NCBI RefSeq assembly: GCF_035818675.1
Contig: NZ_JAYKZZ010000013.1
Span: 124,001 to 188,000, forward strand
DNA: 64,000 nucleotides
Direction: 5' to 3'
Origin: Parapedobacter flavus
Lineage (GTDB): Bacteria > Bacteroidota > Bacteroidia > Sphingobacteriales > Sphingobacteriaceae
Shown here: piece by piece, positions 35,129-44,878 of the stretch
Numbering within the stretch: the stretch's first letter is position 1
Layout: every line of letters begins with the position of its first letter
Translations under genes and position numbers: made by a program
Notes under the pieces: generated by a model
The model's database searches: none
The model's input: the letters and a program-made list of their open reading frames with translations, nothing else
What the model was told of the DNA's origin: nothing

Positions 35129-35430
35129 TTATTTTATTTGTTGTTCGATTTCTGCTTGTACCTCTTCAATTTTTGATTTTAACTCCTTATTCGCAATTTC
35201 CCCTTTCTTTTTAACGTATTCAACAGCTTTTAGTTGTCGTTAGTTTAACCCAAGTTTCATTAGCTGTTCTACTGTCGACTTATTTTTGAAATAGGGTAAC
35301 CGAAAAACCGCCGTCTTGCTCGATAAGCTCGGGTTCGGGGAGTTCAGCCTGTCTACAAGTCTCGATGATTTTTATCGTTCCCCTTCCCCATGAGTCAATC
35401 AATCTTATCTTTTCAATTTTCCTTTTTTTA
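35129..35430 (-). pseudogene. C-terminal relic of an AlbA_2/HATPase-type ATP-binding regulator
   Basis: Two linked frames together read like the end of this family: IDSWGRGTIKIIETCRQAELPEPELIEQDGGFSVTLFQK, then STVEQLMKLGLN, a stop, and RQLKAVEYVKKKGEIANKEL. One extra T near 35281 shifts the frame and a TAA at 35240-35242 replaces the codon of a GLNERQ-type motif. The GRG-G nucleotide-binding and winged-helix elements are recognisable. Upstream sequence is lost. It ends 5 nt before the start of the broken glycosidase, so this stretch has been decaying. Confidence 0.6.
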
Positions 35431-35605
35431 TGGTAGCCACGGACTGTTTAGATTTATTAACCTTTTCAATGAATGTATAGATTGGTACGGATTGTCTTTA
35501 AGCTGATACTGATACGCAAATTTTCTCGTTATGTGACTAAAGTAACCGTAAAATGCTGGCCGATTGTCTAAATTTGCGGACAAACGATTTTAAGAAAGGG
35601 GAATT

Positions 35606-37078
35606 ATGCGGAACAAAGGAAACATCACGGCGATCACGTTCTTGCTTGCTGTTTTTACACAGGCAAACAAATCACATGCCCAAGGCTATTTTTTTGAACG
35701 GGTATATGACGAAAGCCTTGCGCAGGTAAGTTATGTCATCGGCGACTTGAATACCGGAGATGCCATTGTTATAGACCCTCGGCGGGATATCGATGTATAC
35801 CTGAAAATAGCGGAGACAAATCATCTCAAAATTACGAAGATAGCCGAAACGCATATTCATGCCGATTTTTTAAGCGGCTCGCGCGAGTTGGCAGCCGCTA
35901 CCAATGCAGAGCTGTTGCTGTCAGACGAGGGCGGACCAGACTGGCAATATCAATTTCCGCACCTCGGGTTAAGGGACGGAAGCTTGATTACAATCGGTAT
36001 GGTGGAACTGAAAGTCATGCACACCCCCGGACACACACCCGAAAGCATCACATTTCTGGTAAGAGACACCGAAATTTCCACCGCCCCGCAGAGGGCCATA
36101 ACGGGCGATTTTATATTGGTGGGCGATGTCGGTCGCCCCGACCTACTGGAAAAATCTGCGGGCCACGTCGGCTCGCAGGAGATCGCCGCAAAGCAGCTAT
36201 ATGCTTCCATTCAGCAATTTTCAAAACTGCCGGATGACTTGGAAATATGGGGCGGGCACGGAGCCGGTTCGTTTTGCGGAAAAAATTTAAGTACCATTCC
36301 CCATTCTACCTTGAAGGAAGAAAAGCAGTTTAATAAGGCCTTTCAATTTAAGAATGATGAATCAGAATTTGTGACATACATCCTGGACGGACAACCGGCC
36401 CCGCCCAAATATTTTGCCGTAATGAAGCAACTTAACCGCGTCGAGCGGCCGTTACTGATACAGATTCCCATACACCCGATGCTTGATCAGCCGGCGTTTC
36501 AGAAGTCGATAGACAACAATCTTTTGATTATTGATACCCGAAGCAAAGAAGAAGTTGCCGAAGGGCACGTTTCCGGTAGCTTGCATATCGAAAACGGAAA
36601 GTCGTGGTCCACCTGGATCGGTTCTTTGGTGGGTTACGAGCAACAAATCGTGCTCGTAACCGATGAAGGCCAAACGGAAGAGCTGACTCGTAAGTTGATG
36701 CGTATCGGGATGGACAACATCTATGGTTTTGTAACCGACTTGGAGAAAATGAATATCGAATTGGAGAAATCCGACCTCGTTAATATCGAGGAACTAAAAA
36801 AGCACTTAGACAATAAAGACGTACAGATCATCGATGTACGCACCGAAGGCGAATATAACGCCGGACATATCAAAGGCGTGGAAAACATCGTTTTAACCAC
36901 TTTGGAAGAGAACGTAGATAGAATCCGTAAAGACAAACCGATCATTGTGCATTGCCAAAGCGGAGTGCGTGCTGCAATGGCATACTCCATTTTGAAAAGG
37001 AACGGAATACAGAACGTCCGCGTGTACCAGGGGGGCATCAATGAATGGACCGAAACCGAGTATCAGTTAGTCCAATAA
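35606..37078 (+). CDS. Secreted MBL-fold hydrolase/persulfide dioxygenase-like protein with two rhodanese domains
   Basis: The 490-residue product has a signal peptide (residues 1-25, cut after SHAQ), then an ETHE1/persulfide-dioxygenase-like metallo-beta-lactamase domain with metal ligands in THIHADFLSG (near 80) and HTPGHTPES, and GGHGAGSFCG. Two rhodanese domains follow: the first (about 300-380) lacks the catalytic cysteine (VLVTDEGQ instead), the second (about 395-490) has an active-site loop HCQSGVRAA. Its likely role is oxidation or transfer of reactive sulfur outside the cytosol, an inference. It heads a GC-rich plus-strand cluster with an RND pump and thioredoxins. Confidence 0.85.
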   Translation: MRNKGNITAITFLLAVFTQANKSHAQGYFFERVYDESLAQVSYVIGDLNTGDAIVIDPRRDIDVYLKIAETNHLKITKIAETHIHADFLSGSRELAAATNAELLLSDEGGPDWQYQFPHLGLRDGSLITIGMVELKVMHTPGHTPESITFLVRDTEISTAPQRAITGDFILVGDVGRPDLLEKSAGHVGSQEIAAKQLYASIQQFSKLPDDLEIWGGHGAGSFCGKNLSTIPHSTLKEEKQFNKAFQFKNDESEFVTYILDGQPAPPKYFAVMKQLNRVERPLLIQIPIHPMLDQPAFQKSIDNNLLIIDTRSKEEVAEGHVSGSLHIENGKSWSTWIGSLVGYEQQIVLVTDEGQTEELTRKLMRIGMDNIYGFVTDLEKMNIELEKSDLVNIEELKKHLDNKDVQIIDVRTEGEYNAGHIKGVENIVLTTLEENVDRIRKDKPIIVHCQSGVRAAMAYSILKRNGIQNVRVYQGGINEWTETEYQLVQ

Positions 37079-37117
37079 TTATTTGCCCAGTTATGCAAAT
37101 AATGGTACTTTTGTAAA

Positions 37118-37543
37118 TTGATGAACAAGGCTATACCACATATCTTGGAAAATGGCAAGCGAGGCATTTTTGTACTTGCGGTCACGCTTTTGGTGTTGCT
37201 TTCTTCCTGTGTTGTCAAAGCAAGCATCAAAACGTTGGCCGGTTTGCCTGTAAACTCCGAACAAGGTATACCCAAGGGCGCACGTAATTTTTCCATGAAT
37301 TCCGCGGAAACATGTGTTCTGCTCGATGGGTCAGATAAGACAATCGTTCAACAACAAAGTTCGCACCATGCAAATGACCTATTGCCGGTCGTTATCTTCA
37401 CGGCGGCATTTCTATTTATCGTCGGCTTTCATGCCGTAAGCAAAGAAAAGAAACACCCCTTTTATAGTGGCAGTGGCAAAATCCGAAGCTCAATTCCCAT
37501 CTTTTTGGAGTATCGGAAACTCATCATCCATCATTCCTGCTAA
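37118..37543 (+). CDS. Hypothetical membrane-associated protein (141 aa)
   Basis: The product has a hydrophobic N-terminus with a lipobox-like LLSSC (near residue 31) and a second membrane helix at about 87-105 (LLPVVIFTAAFLFIVGFHAV). The C-terminus is basic. It lies between the MBL/rhodanese gene and the TolC-like gene. Small proteins with this layout often precede RND efflux operons in Sphingobacteriaceae; the function is unknown. Confidence 0.6.
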   Translation: MMNKAIPHILENGKRGIFVLAVTLLVLLSSCVVKASIKTLAGLPVNSEQGIPKGARNFSMNSAETCVLLDGSDKTIVQQQSSHHANDLLPVVIFTAAFLFIVGFHAVSKEKKHPFYSGSGKIRSSIPIFLEYRKLIIHHSC

Positions 37544-37652
37544 TGTCCTTCTTCGCTATTGACCTGATTGGCTCAATGGCAGGACTTCCATTGTTTTCCC
37601 TTTAAATTAATCTTCGGTCGCCGTTGCGACCTGTCAAAATTTGTGAAGTAAT

Positions 37653-39035
37653 ATGATCAAACATATTATAGCGGCCGCCGTATGGTGGCTAGCCATCGCT
37701 GTTGCTTTTCCATTGTATGCGCAGCAAAAGGAACACACGTTAGGCAGCCTGTGGTCTAAGGTGGAGGAAAACTATCCAGGCGTTGGCGTCAAAACATCGG
37801 CGATCGATGCCGCGAGGTTTAACCAACGGGCAGTTAAAAGCCATATGCTCCCACAGGTAAACGCCCAAGCGCAAAGCACTTACGGCACCTATGAGGGAAG
37901 TGCTGGCGCCTTTTTTCCGCAGGCAGGGTTTTTCAACGTAAGTGGTTCGGCCGTACCATTGGATGGCAGCACTACGGCAGCCAACACCTTTGGTTCCGCT
38001 ATTGTTCAATGGGAGCTGTTTTCATTCGGTAGACGCCGCAAGCAGAACGAGGCCGCGGATGCGTTGTATCATCGATCCGTCAGTGAAAAAGACGCCTATT
38101 TACTCGGGCTTAAAAAGACCTTGTCTGAACGGTATATCGCGCTACTATACAACGATGCCAAGCTGCACTGGACGGAGCGGAACGCCGAACGCTTAGACGA
38201 TATCCGCCAGATCACTTCGGGCTTGTCCGCTTCGGGCTTGATACCTGCGGCAGACAGCTTGCTCGCGTCGTCGTCCTACGTACAGGCCATGGGTGAACGC
38301 GATAAGTGGACCGGTTTTAGGCAGGCCGCTTACTTCAAAGTATTGGAATTGTATGGCGATGATACGGTCGATTACATCGCATCGGCCATCCGCTTCGGCC
38401 ATCCCGCTCCACAGGCCTTCAACGAGTTAAATCGCATCCATCCCCGACACCCTATTCTCGACGCATTGGATAAGCAATCCGACTATTACACACTGAGCGG
38501 TGAGGCCCAAAAAAAAGCGTCGCTGCCTTCGTTGAATCTGTTGGGCGGTTATGCCTACCGCGGTACGGGAATCGGGCCCAACGGCAGGGTGTCGGGCGCT
38601 TGGCGGGACGGTTTCCGCAATACGACCCATAATTTTTTGGCCGGTATCGGCTTCACGTGGAATCTGACGAGCCTGCACACCAACCGCATGAAAAGTGGGC
38701 AACTTTTTAAAGAAGCGGAAAGCGCACAGTTCCGGCGTTCACAGTATGAACAGGCCATGCGTGCGGATTTATCCGCATCCCAGGCAAAAATCACAGAACA
38801 ATCCGAGCAGCTTCAGAAAACGAGGCTTGCCGTACAGCAATCGCAGGACGCTTACGACATGTATCTCGCAAGATACAAAAGCGGCTTGATTACGCTGAGC
38901 GAACTGTTGCAGATACGCACCTTGCTCGAACAGGCGGAGAATGCCCATATCGAAGCTTCCCGCGAATACTGGGCATTGCTTGCCTACGAGGCGGAACTGA
39001 CAGCGGATTTCGGATTTTTATTCAGCAACCTTTAA
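37653..39035 (+). CDS. TolC family outer membrane efflux protein
   Basis: A 460-residue outer-membrane factor with a signal peptide (cut near YAQQ), two halves each with strand-helix-helix-strand repeats, and the coiled-coil helices of the trans-periplasmic channel (SQAKITEQSEQLQKTRLAVQQSQDAYDMYLARYKSGLITLSELLQI at the second). It forms the exit duct for the RND pump encoded 10 nt downstream. The annotation as efflux is firm; substrate unknown. Confidence 0.9.
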   Translation: MIKHIIAAAVWWLAIAVAFPLYAQQKEHTLGSLWSKVEENYPGVGVKTSAIDAARFNQRAVKSHMLPQVNAQAQSTYGTYEGSAGAFFPQAGFFNVSGSAVPLDGSTTAANTFGSAIVQWELFSFGRRRKQNEAADALYHRSVSEKDAYLLGLKKTLSERYIALLYNDAKLHWTERNAERLDDIRQITSGLSASGLIPAADSLLASSSYVQAMGERDKWTGFRQAAYFKVLELYGDDTVDYIASAIRFGHPAPQAFNELNRIHPRHPILDALDKQSDYYTLSGEAQKKASLPSLNLLGGYAYRGTGIGPNGRVSGAWRDGFRNTTHNFLAGIGFTWNLTSLHTNRMKSGQLFKEAESAQFRRSQYEQAMRADLSASQAKITEQSEQLQKTRLAVQQSQDAYDMYLARYKSGLITLSELLQIRTLLEQAENAHIEASREYWALLAYEAELTADFGFLFSNL

Positions 39036-39045
39036 TGAATCGTAC

Positions 39046-42000
39046 ATGAACATTATCAGATTTGCGTTAAGGAAACCCATTGCCATTATGGTTGCCGTAT
39101 TGGCCATCGGGTTCTTTTCCTATAACACCATAAGAAAAATAAACGTCGACATCTTTCCCGAAGTCGAGCTGCCGGCGATATACATCGCGATGCCGTACGG
39201 CGGACTGTCACCGGCCTATATGGATGGGTTTATGGCCAACGAATTCCAGAAAGTGCTCTTGTTCGTTAGCGGTGTAAAAGACATTGACTTCAAAAGCGTA
39301 CAAGGGTTGACGTTGATGAAGTTGACCTTCTATCCGGGGACCGATATGGCGCAGGTGGCCGGCGAAGTGTCGACATCCGTTTCCAGAGCGATGGGTTTCC
39401 TGCCACCCGGAGCCGTTCCTCCCATGGTGGTGCGTTTTGACGGGAGCTCGCTGCCCGTAGGTCAATTGGTCTTTGAAAGCGACCAGCGATCCGTCAATGA
39501 GCTGCAAACGCTGGCCATCACCCGGATACGGCCCATGTTTACGGAAGTGCCCGGTATTACTGCTCCTGCGCCTTTCGGAGGGAATATCCGTTCCATTGTG
39601 GTCAATATCGATCCGGAAGCCATGCAGGCCAATGGACTAAGCCCGGAAGAAATCACGGTAGCCATCACCAAAAACAGTCTTCCGTCTCCGGCAGGAAATA
39701 TCCGCATAGGCGATAAAAACCTGATGGCGCCCATCAACTCCATTGCCAAAGGGCCGGAAGAACTCTTGAAAACACCCATAAAAGCCAACGATAACCGCAC
39801 GGTGTACGTCGGCGATGTCGCCCGTGTCGAAGATGGTGCCGACCAAACGGTGGGCTACGCATTGGTCAACGGGAAACGATCGGTCTATCTGCCCATCATC
39901 AAGAAAGCCGATGCCTCTACGCTGGAAGCGGTGGAAAACCTGAAAGCGTCCATTCCAAAGCTTAAAAACCAATTGCCCGAAGACGTCGAGATCAGCTATG
40001 AATTTGACCAGTCTTCCTACATCGAACGTGCCTTGTCCAACCTCGTCTTGGAAGGTGTACTAGGGGCCGTCTTTACCGGTTTGGTCATCCTTTTATTTTT
40101 GGGCGATACCCGGGGCGCAATCATTGTGGTGTTTACCATTCCCATTGCAATCCTGTCCGCAGTTTCGGTACTGCACCTCCTGGGCCAAACCATCAATATC
40201 ATGACCCTAAGCGGGCTGGCGCTTTCCATCGGTATCCTCGTCGATGAGGCCACGGTCACAATTGAGAACATACACCAGCATATGGAGATGGGTAAATCCA
40301 AAGCGAGGGCCATCATCGATGCGCTCTACGAAATCTCCATCCCGAAACTGCTGATCCTGCTTTGTATCCTTGCGGTGCTGACTCCCGCGTTTATCATGAC
40401 CGGCATTCCGAAAGATATGTTTATGCCCTTGTCGCTGGCCGTCGCCTTTGCGATGATTGCCTCGTTCTTGGCCTCACAGACCTTTGTGCCGATTTTGGCC
40501 AACTGGATGATGAAAAATAAGCATAATGCAGGAATGAAAACAGCACGGAAACGTGCCTTCTTTGAAAAATTCCGGATAAACTATTCGTACCGGATGCGCA
40601 AGTGGGGTAAGAAATCAGGGGCACTTTTTGTGGGGTACGTCGTTGTCGCCGGGGGGATTGCCGCCATTTTGCTAAACGTGGTCGGTACGGATGTGATGCC
40701 GGTTTCCAACAACGGTGATTTTCAGATCCGCTTACAGGCACCGCAGGGGAGCCGAATTGAAAAGACCGAACAGATCGTCAGGGACATTACCCAAGATATC
40801 CGTTCCGCACTGCCCGAAAACGGCCTGAACATCACGTCCGCTTTTGTCGGGATGCACCCGGCAGCTTCACCCATCAACCCGATATTTCTATTCAGCAGTG
40901 CTCCCCATGAAGCCGTCCTGCAGGTGTCGGTCAATCAGGACGTCTACACCGGCTCGATAGAAGATTTCAAAGAGGTCATCCGGGAAAGGATCAACGCGAA
41001 CCACCCGGAGGTCGCCTTTAACTTTGAGGCGATGGAACTGACCGAAAAAATCATGGGGCAAGGGGCGATGACACCGATAGAGGTCAAAGTGAGTGCCCGG
41101 CAGGTCAAAGGTGCTTATGCGCACGCCGCCAAGATTGAAAAGAAGCTGAAGGAGATTCCCTATCTGCGGGATGTTCGCATTGCCGAATCGATGGACTATC
41201 CAACGCTCGAAATCGAAGTGAACCGGGACTTGGCCGGACAGTTCGGCCTGACGATGCAGGACATCACCCGAAGTCTGGTAACGGCGAAGTCTTCCACGCG
41301 CTATACTGACAAGAACCTGTGGGTCGACCCGGTGTCCGGGCTGGTGTTTCAGGTACAAGTACAGATACCCGAACGGATCATGCAATCCGAAGAAAGGCTG
41401 CGTTCGCTCCCGTTGAAAGCGGGAAGCCTCCGTCCGGTTCTGGAGGATGTCGCCACGATCCGCAGAACAACAGCCCCCGCACAAGTAAATCGCAAAGGCC
41501 CCAATCGCTATGTGACAGTGGTTGCCAATGTCTATGGAGCGGATTTGGGAACCGCCTCCCAGGCTGTGGGGCGGGCAGTTGCCGATGCCGGAGACCCACC
41601 AAGAGGTACTACGGTCTGGACAGCGGGAACCCTGCAGCTCCTCGACGACACATTGAGCAGTCTGTTAGCGGGTCTGGGCATAGCGATTATTGTTATATTC
41701 CTGATGCTGTCCGCGTATTACCAATCGTTTAAAGTGCCGTTGGTTATCCTGTCGGTATTGCCGGCCGTGATTGCGGGCAGCCTTATTTTGCTTTTCCTTA
41801 CCGGCAGTACACTCAACCTGCAGTCTTATATGGGCATTATCATGTCGTTGGGCGTATCGGTTTCCAATGCCGTGTTGTTGGTCAATCAGGCCGAATATTA
41901 CCGCCGGCAACTGGTGCTGAAACCCACCAATGCGGCAAGATTAGCGGCCTCATCGCGAATGAGACCGGTATTGATGACCGCTGCCGCCATGTTTGCCGGA

Positions 42001-42216
42001 ATGTTACCGATGGCAATGGGCTTGGGTGATGGCGGAGAACAGGTAGCGCCGCTCGGCCGTGCTGTCATCGGTGGCTTGGTCGCTTCCACGGTTACTATTT
42101 TACTACTAGTGCCGCACTTTTTCTCTTCGGTCATGTCTAAGGCTTCCGTAATCAGTCCGTCATTGGATCCTGACGATAACCGAAGTAGGTTTTACCTCGA
42201 ACCATCCAAAAAGTAA
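39046..42216 (+). CDS. RND efflux permease (AcrB/HAE-like)
   Basis: A 1056-residue inner-membrane RND transporter with 12 predicted helices: TM1 at 12-30, a large periplasmic loop, the helix bundle around 335-500, a second loop and a final bundle around 865-1020. The proton-relay helix reads LSIGILVDEATVTIENIH, with D-E in place of the usual D-D. It lacks features that would mark a metal-specific (CusA) pump, so it is probably a drug, solvent or metabolite pump driven by the proton gradient. It forms one operon with the TolC and adaptor genes. Confidence 0.92.
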   Translation: MNIIRFALRKPIAIMVAVLAIGFFSYNTIRKINVDIFPEVELPAIYIAMPYGGLSPAYMDGFMANEFQKVLLFVSGVKDIDFKSVQGLTLMKLTFYPGTDMAQVAGEVSTSVSRAMGFLPPGAVPPMVVRFDGSSLPVGQLVFESDQRSVNELQTLAITRIRPMFTEVPGITAPAPFGGNIRSIVVNIDPEAMQANGLSPEEITVAITKNSLPSPAGNIRIGDKNLMAPINSIAKGPEELLKTPIKANDNRTVYVGDVARVEDGADQTVGYALVNGKRSVYLPIIKKADASTLEAVENLKASIPKLKNQLPEDVEISYEFDQSSYIERALSNLVLEGVLGAVFTGLVILLFLGDTRGAIIVVFTIPIAILSAVSVLHLLGQTINIMTLSGLALSIGILVDEATVTIENIHQHMEMGKSKARAIIDALYEISIPKLLILLCILAVLTPAFIMTGIPKDMFMPLSLAVAFAMIASFLASQTFVPILANWMMKNKHNAGMKTARKRAFFEKFRINYSYRMRKWGKKSGALFVGYVVVAGGIAAILLNVVGTDVMPVSNNGDFQIRLQAPQGSRIEKTEQIVRDITQDIRSALPENGLNITSAFVGMHPAASPINPIFLFSSAPHEAVLQVSVNQDVYTGSIEDFKEVIRERINANHPEVAFNFEAMELTEKIMGQGAMTPIEVKVSARQVKGAYAHAAKIEKKLKEIPYLRDVRIAESMDYPTLEIEVNRDLAGQFGLTMQDITRSLVTAKSSTRYTDKNLWVDPVSGLVFQVQVQIPERIMQSEERLRSLPLKAGSLRPVLEDVATIRRTTAPAQVNRKGPNRYVTVVANVYGADLGTASQAVGRAVADAGDPPRGTTVWTAGTLQLLDDTLSSLLAGLGIAIIVIFLMLSAYYQSFKVPLVILSVLPAVIAGSLILLFLTGSTLNLQSYMGIIMSLGVSVSNAVLLVNQAEYYRRQLVLKPTNAARLAASSRMRPVLMTAAAMFAGMLPMAMGLGDGGEQVAPLGRAVIGGLVASTVTILLLVPHFFSSVMSKASVISPSLDPDDNRSRFYLEPSKK

Positions 42217-42239
42217 ACGATTAACATATAAAAACAAAA

Positions 42240-43349
42240 ATGATGTATCACAGCATTTTAGCTAATAAAAAAACGATAGCAAATGGGATGATGGCCGCGC
42301 TCCTATTCGGCCTTGCTTCTTGTTCACCGCAAGGCGAAGAGAAAATACAGGAACAAAAAGCGGAAACGCAAACGGTCAGCTATCCGACGGTACCCGTACA
42401 GTCACTTCATCCCAAATACGAAATCGCTGTCCCGGCGGAACTGAAACCTTATGAACAGGTCTCGGTATATGCAAAGGTTACCGGTTTCGTCAAGCAGCTT
42501 TATGTGGATAGGGGCGATTACGTCCGCGAAGGACAGCTTTTGGCAGTACTCGAGGCCCCCGAGATGGAGCAGCGGTACCTATCCGATAAGTCCAACGAGC
42601 AAAAGGTACACAGTGATTATCTGTACGCCAAACAGGCGTTTGAACGCCTGCTCGATGCCTCCAAAACCACCGGAGCAGTCGCGGATATTGAACTCGAACG
42701 GGCAAAAAGTGCCATGGAAAGTGCCCAATCTGCGTACGAAGCCTCCAAAGCGGGCACTGCACACTCGTCGCAGCTAACCCAGTATTTACGCATTACTGCA
42801 CCGTTCGAAGGGGTGGTTGCCCAAAGAAATGTATCTGTGGGGGCATTGGCGGGAACAGGAAGCCCTACGCCGTTATTTATGATGGTGCAGAGCGACAAGC
42901 TCCGGCTTACCCTCTCCCTGCCCGAAAAGCACGCGTCATCCGTATATGAGGGCATGCCCGCTACGTTTACCGTAAGCTCGCAGCCCGGTAAGACATTTGA
43001 TGCTACGCTTTCTCGCTCATCGGGTTTGCTCGATCAGCAAGACCGTTCCCTTACCTTGGAGTTTGACGTGAGCAACCCGTCAGGCGAATTGCAGGGAGGC
43101 GATTATGCGCAGGTCAAGCTGAAACTGAAACGCAAACGCCCATCAACTTGGGTAGCAAATAAGAGCGTATTGCACACGCAGTCGGGCACCTACGTGTTAA
43201 CGTTGAACGACAACGAAATCAAGCGGATCCCGGTCAACGAAGGCATCCGTTTGGATACGCTGACCGAGGTGTTCGGAAATCTTTCTCCGGCGGATAATAT
43301 CATTATCAAACCCTCCGAGGAAATCAAAGAAGGCAAAATAAATAAATAG
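42240..43349 (+). CDS. RND periplasmic adaptor (membrane fusion protein, lipoprotein)
   Basis: A 369-residue adaptor with a lipoprotein signal (LFGLASCSPQ). The order is barrel-sandwich half (VYAKVTGFVKQLYVDRGDYVREGQLLAVLEAPE), long coiled-coil hairpin with YAKQAFERLL and ERAKSAMESAQSAYEA, second lipoyl half (ITAPFEGVVAQRNVSVGAL), beta barrel and membrane-proximal domain. It bridges the RND permease and TolC. The start ATG ATG at 42240 follows the permease stop by 23 nt. Confidence 0.92.
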   Translation: MMYHSILANKKTIANGMMAALLFGLASCSPQGEEKIQEQKAETQTVSYPTVPVQSLHPKYEIAVPAELKPYEQVSVYAKVTGFVKQLYVDRGDYVREGQLLAVLEAPEMEQRYLSDKSNEQKVHSDYLYAKQAFERLLDASKTTGAVADIELERAKSAMESAQSAYEASKAGTAHSSQLTQYLRITAPFEGVVAQRNVSVGALAGTGSPTPLFMMVQSDKLRLTLSLPEKHASSVYEGMPATFTVSSQPGKTFDATLSRSSGLLDQQDRSLTLEFDVSNPSGELQGGDYAQVKLKLKRKRPSTWVANKSVLHTQSGTYVLTLNDNEIKRIPVNEGIRLDTLTEVFGNLSPADNIIIKPSEEIKEGKINK

Positions 43350-43360
43350 TATAACCATCA

Positions 43361-43957
43361 ATGAAAGCACTAAAAGATCTCAAAATGAAAACAACGAGCA
43401 TAAACTCAATCGTCCGTTCGGGGATGATCATCATCACCGCCCTTTCCTTGGCGGCCTGTGGAAATACTGTGAAGAACAACGTCAACAAGGTCAAGGGCGA
43501 CACGATCACGGCAGAAGATGTTGCGGTGGTGGAAACACCCCCGGCATCGGATATTTCCTTTAAAGGCGAAGACGGAAAAACCGTATCGATAAGTGCATTG
43601 AAAGGCAAGGTGATATTCATTAACTTCTGGGCGACGTGGTGCCCGCCCTGTATTCACGAAATGCCGTCCATTAATGAATTGAAACAATCGTTCAACGAAA
43701 ATGACGACATTGTATTCCTGATGGTGGATGTCGATAATAAAATAGAAAAATCGTCCGCTTTTATGCAGGAAAACAACTATGACCTGCCGGTGTATGTTCC
43801 AGTCAGCGACATCCCATCCGACTATTTAGGGGGCGCTATCCCCACGACGGTGATTCTCGACAAACGCGGCGAGATGGTGGGCCGTATGGAGGGTGGCCGG
43901 GATTATTCAGACCCCCAGCTAGTCAGCGCGATCAACGAATTGGTAGGTAGTAATTAA
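43361..43957 (+). CDS. TlpA-type thioredoxin lipoprotein
   Basis: The product has a lipobox LSLAACGN (the start may be at the internal ATG 43385) and a TlpA/AhpC-type thioredoxin domain with active site WATWCPPCIHEMPS near residue 95 and a cis-proline region GGAIPTTVILD. It is expected to act in the periplasm as a disulfide reductase or oxidase on client cysteines. It lies 11 nt after the adaptor gene, the first of two thioredoxins ending the pump operon. Confidence 0.9.
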   Translation: MKALKDLKMKTTSINSIVRSGMIIITALSLAACGNTVKNNVNKVKGDTITAEDVAVVETPPASDISFKGEDGKTVSISALKGKVIFINFWATWCPPCIHEMPSINELKQSFNENDDIVFLMVDVDNKIEKSSAFMQENNYDLPVYVPVSDIPSDYLGGAIPTTVILDKRGEMVGRMEGGRDYSDPQLVSAINELVGSN

Positions 43958-43973
43958 CAGCTAGAAAGAAGTT

Positions 43974-44549
43974 ATGATTTGGCAGTACATCCGGAAAAAT
44001 GGTTTCACCATTTTGCTGGTCATTTTTGTCGGGGTGATGTTCGTCAGCCCAGATACAAAGTCTTTTGTGCTCCGGCAGCTCATGGCAACCGGGCTTTTCA
44101 ACGCGAGTATGGATGGCAACAGCACGGCAACCACGTCGGCTCATGATTTTGGCTTTGCTGATGAACAAGGGAATAACCACCATACCTCATCCTTAAGAGG
44201 CAAGGTTGTCTTTATCAATTTCTGGGCCTCGTGGTGTCCACCCTGTCGGGCAGAGTTCCCCTCGATTGAAACGCTTTATTCCCGGCTCAAAGACAACCCC
44301 GATGTATTCTTTCTGACCATCAACGAGGACAGCGACCTTGCCAAAGGTCGCGCCTATTTGGATGCGGAAAATTTTTCGGTTTCCCTATATACGGCGAGTG
44401 GTCAAGTACCCAGAGAAATCTACGCTGGTGCATTGCCTACCACTGTCGTGTTGGATAAAAACGGAAAAATCAGGTACCATCATACCGGTTTTGCCAATTA
44501 CGCAACGGATAAGTTTATCAGACAGGTCGAAGAACTGATAAAAGAATAA
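43974..44549 (+). CDS. Membrane-anchored TlpA-type thioredoxin
   Basis: A 191-residue protein with an N-terminal membrane helix (about 9-24, FTILLVIFVGVMFVSPDTK) and a TlpA thioredoxin domain with WASWCPPCRAEFPS near residue 86. Its anchor and the following KSFVLRQLMATGLF segment match the chromosomal thioredoxin at 57391-57996, so these two are paralogues of the same subtype. Periplasmic redox role inferred. Confidence 0.9.
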   Translation: MIWQYIRKNGFTILLVIFVGVMFVSPDTKSFVLRQLMATGLFNASMDGNSTATTSAHDFGFADEQGNNHHTSSLRGKVVFINFWASWCPPCRAEFPSIETLYSRLKDNPDVFFLTINEDSDLAKGRAYLDAENFSVSLYTASGQVPREIYAGALPTTVVLDKNGKIRYHHTGFANYATDKFIRQVEELIKE

Positions 44550-44569
44550 ATCTGTGGAAAGACACTATA

Positions 44570-44812
44570 ATGAATGCGTTAAGCGTTTTGATTATCAAAT
44601 CAATGAACTATATGAAAGGCCATAAAACGGCGTATGCCGATATATATCGCACCCGGGGGACACCTGAAGTCCGGCAAAGTAAGGAGATCGATTACCTAGT
44701 ATGCGACAAAAACCCGAACACGGAGCTCTTACAGATGTCAGCCCCTAACTTCTATGAACTCGATCAATGCGTTTGGACGTTGATCTACCCAACAAACGTA
44801 TCAAACACCTAA
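44570..44812 (+). CDS. Uncertain small ORF (80 aa)
   Basis: An ATG-initiated frame follows the thioredoxin gene by 20 nt, but the composition is not clearly protein-like and no family is recognised. It ends just before an att-like scar, so it may be the truncated end of an old gene. Confidence 0.3.
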   Translation: MNALSVLIIKSMNYMKGHKTAYADIYRTRGTPEVRQSKEIDYLVCDKNPNTELLQMSAPNFYELDQCVWTLIYPTNVSNT

Positions 44813-44849
44813 ACTTGACTTTCAAAAAGCATCAATAGTTGAACAAGGG

Positions 44850-44878
44850 GTTCGACTGGGGTCCCTGACACCCCGCCA
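44850..44878 (+). repeat. tRNA 3'-end-like fragment (possible att scar 2)
   Basis: A TTCGACT loop precedes TCCCTGACACCCCGCCA, which would complete a tRNA with T-stem CAGGG/CCCTG and acceptor strand ACACCCC plus discriminator G and CCA. There is no 5' half, and extra bases separate the loop and stem. The same CCCTGACACCCCGC core recurs at 49301-49327. Confidence 0.5.
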
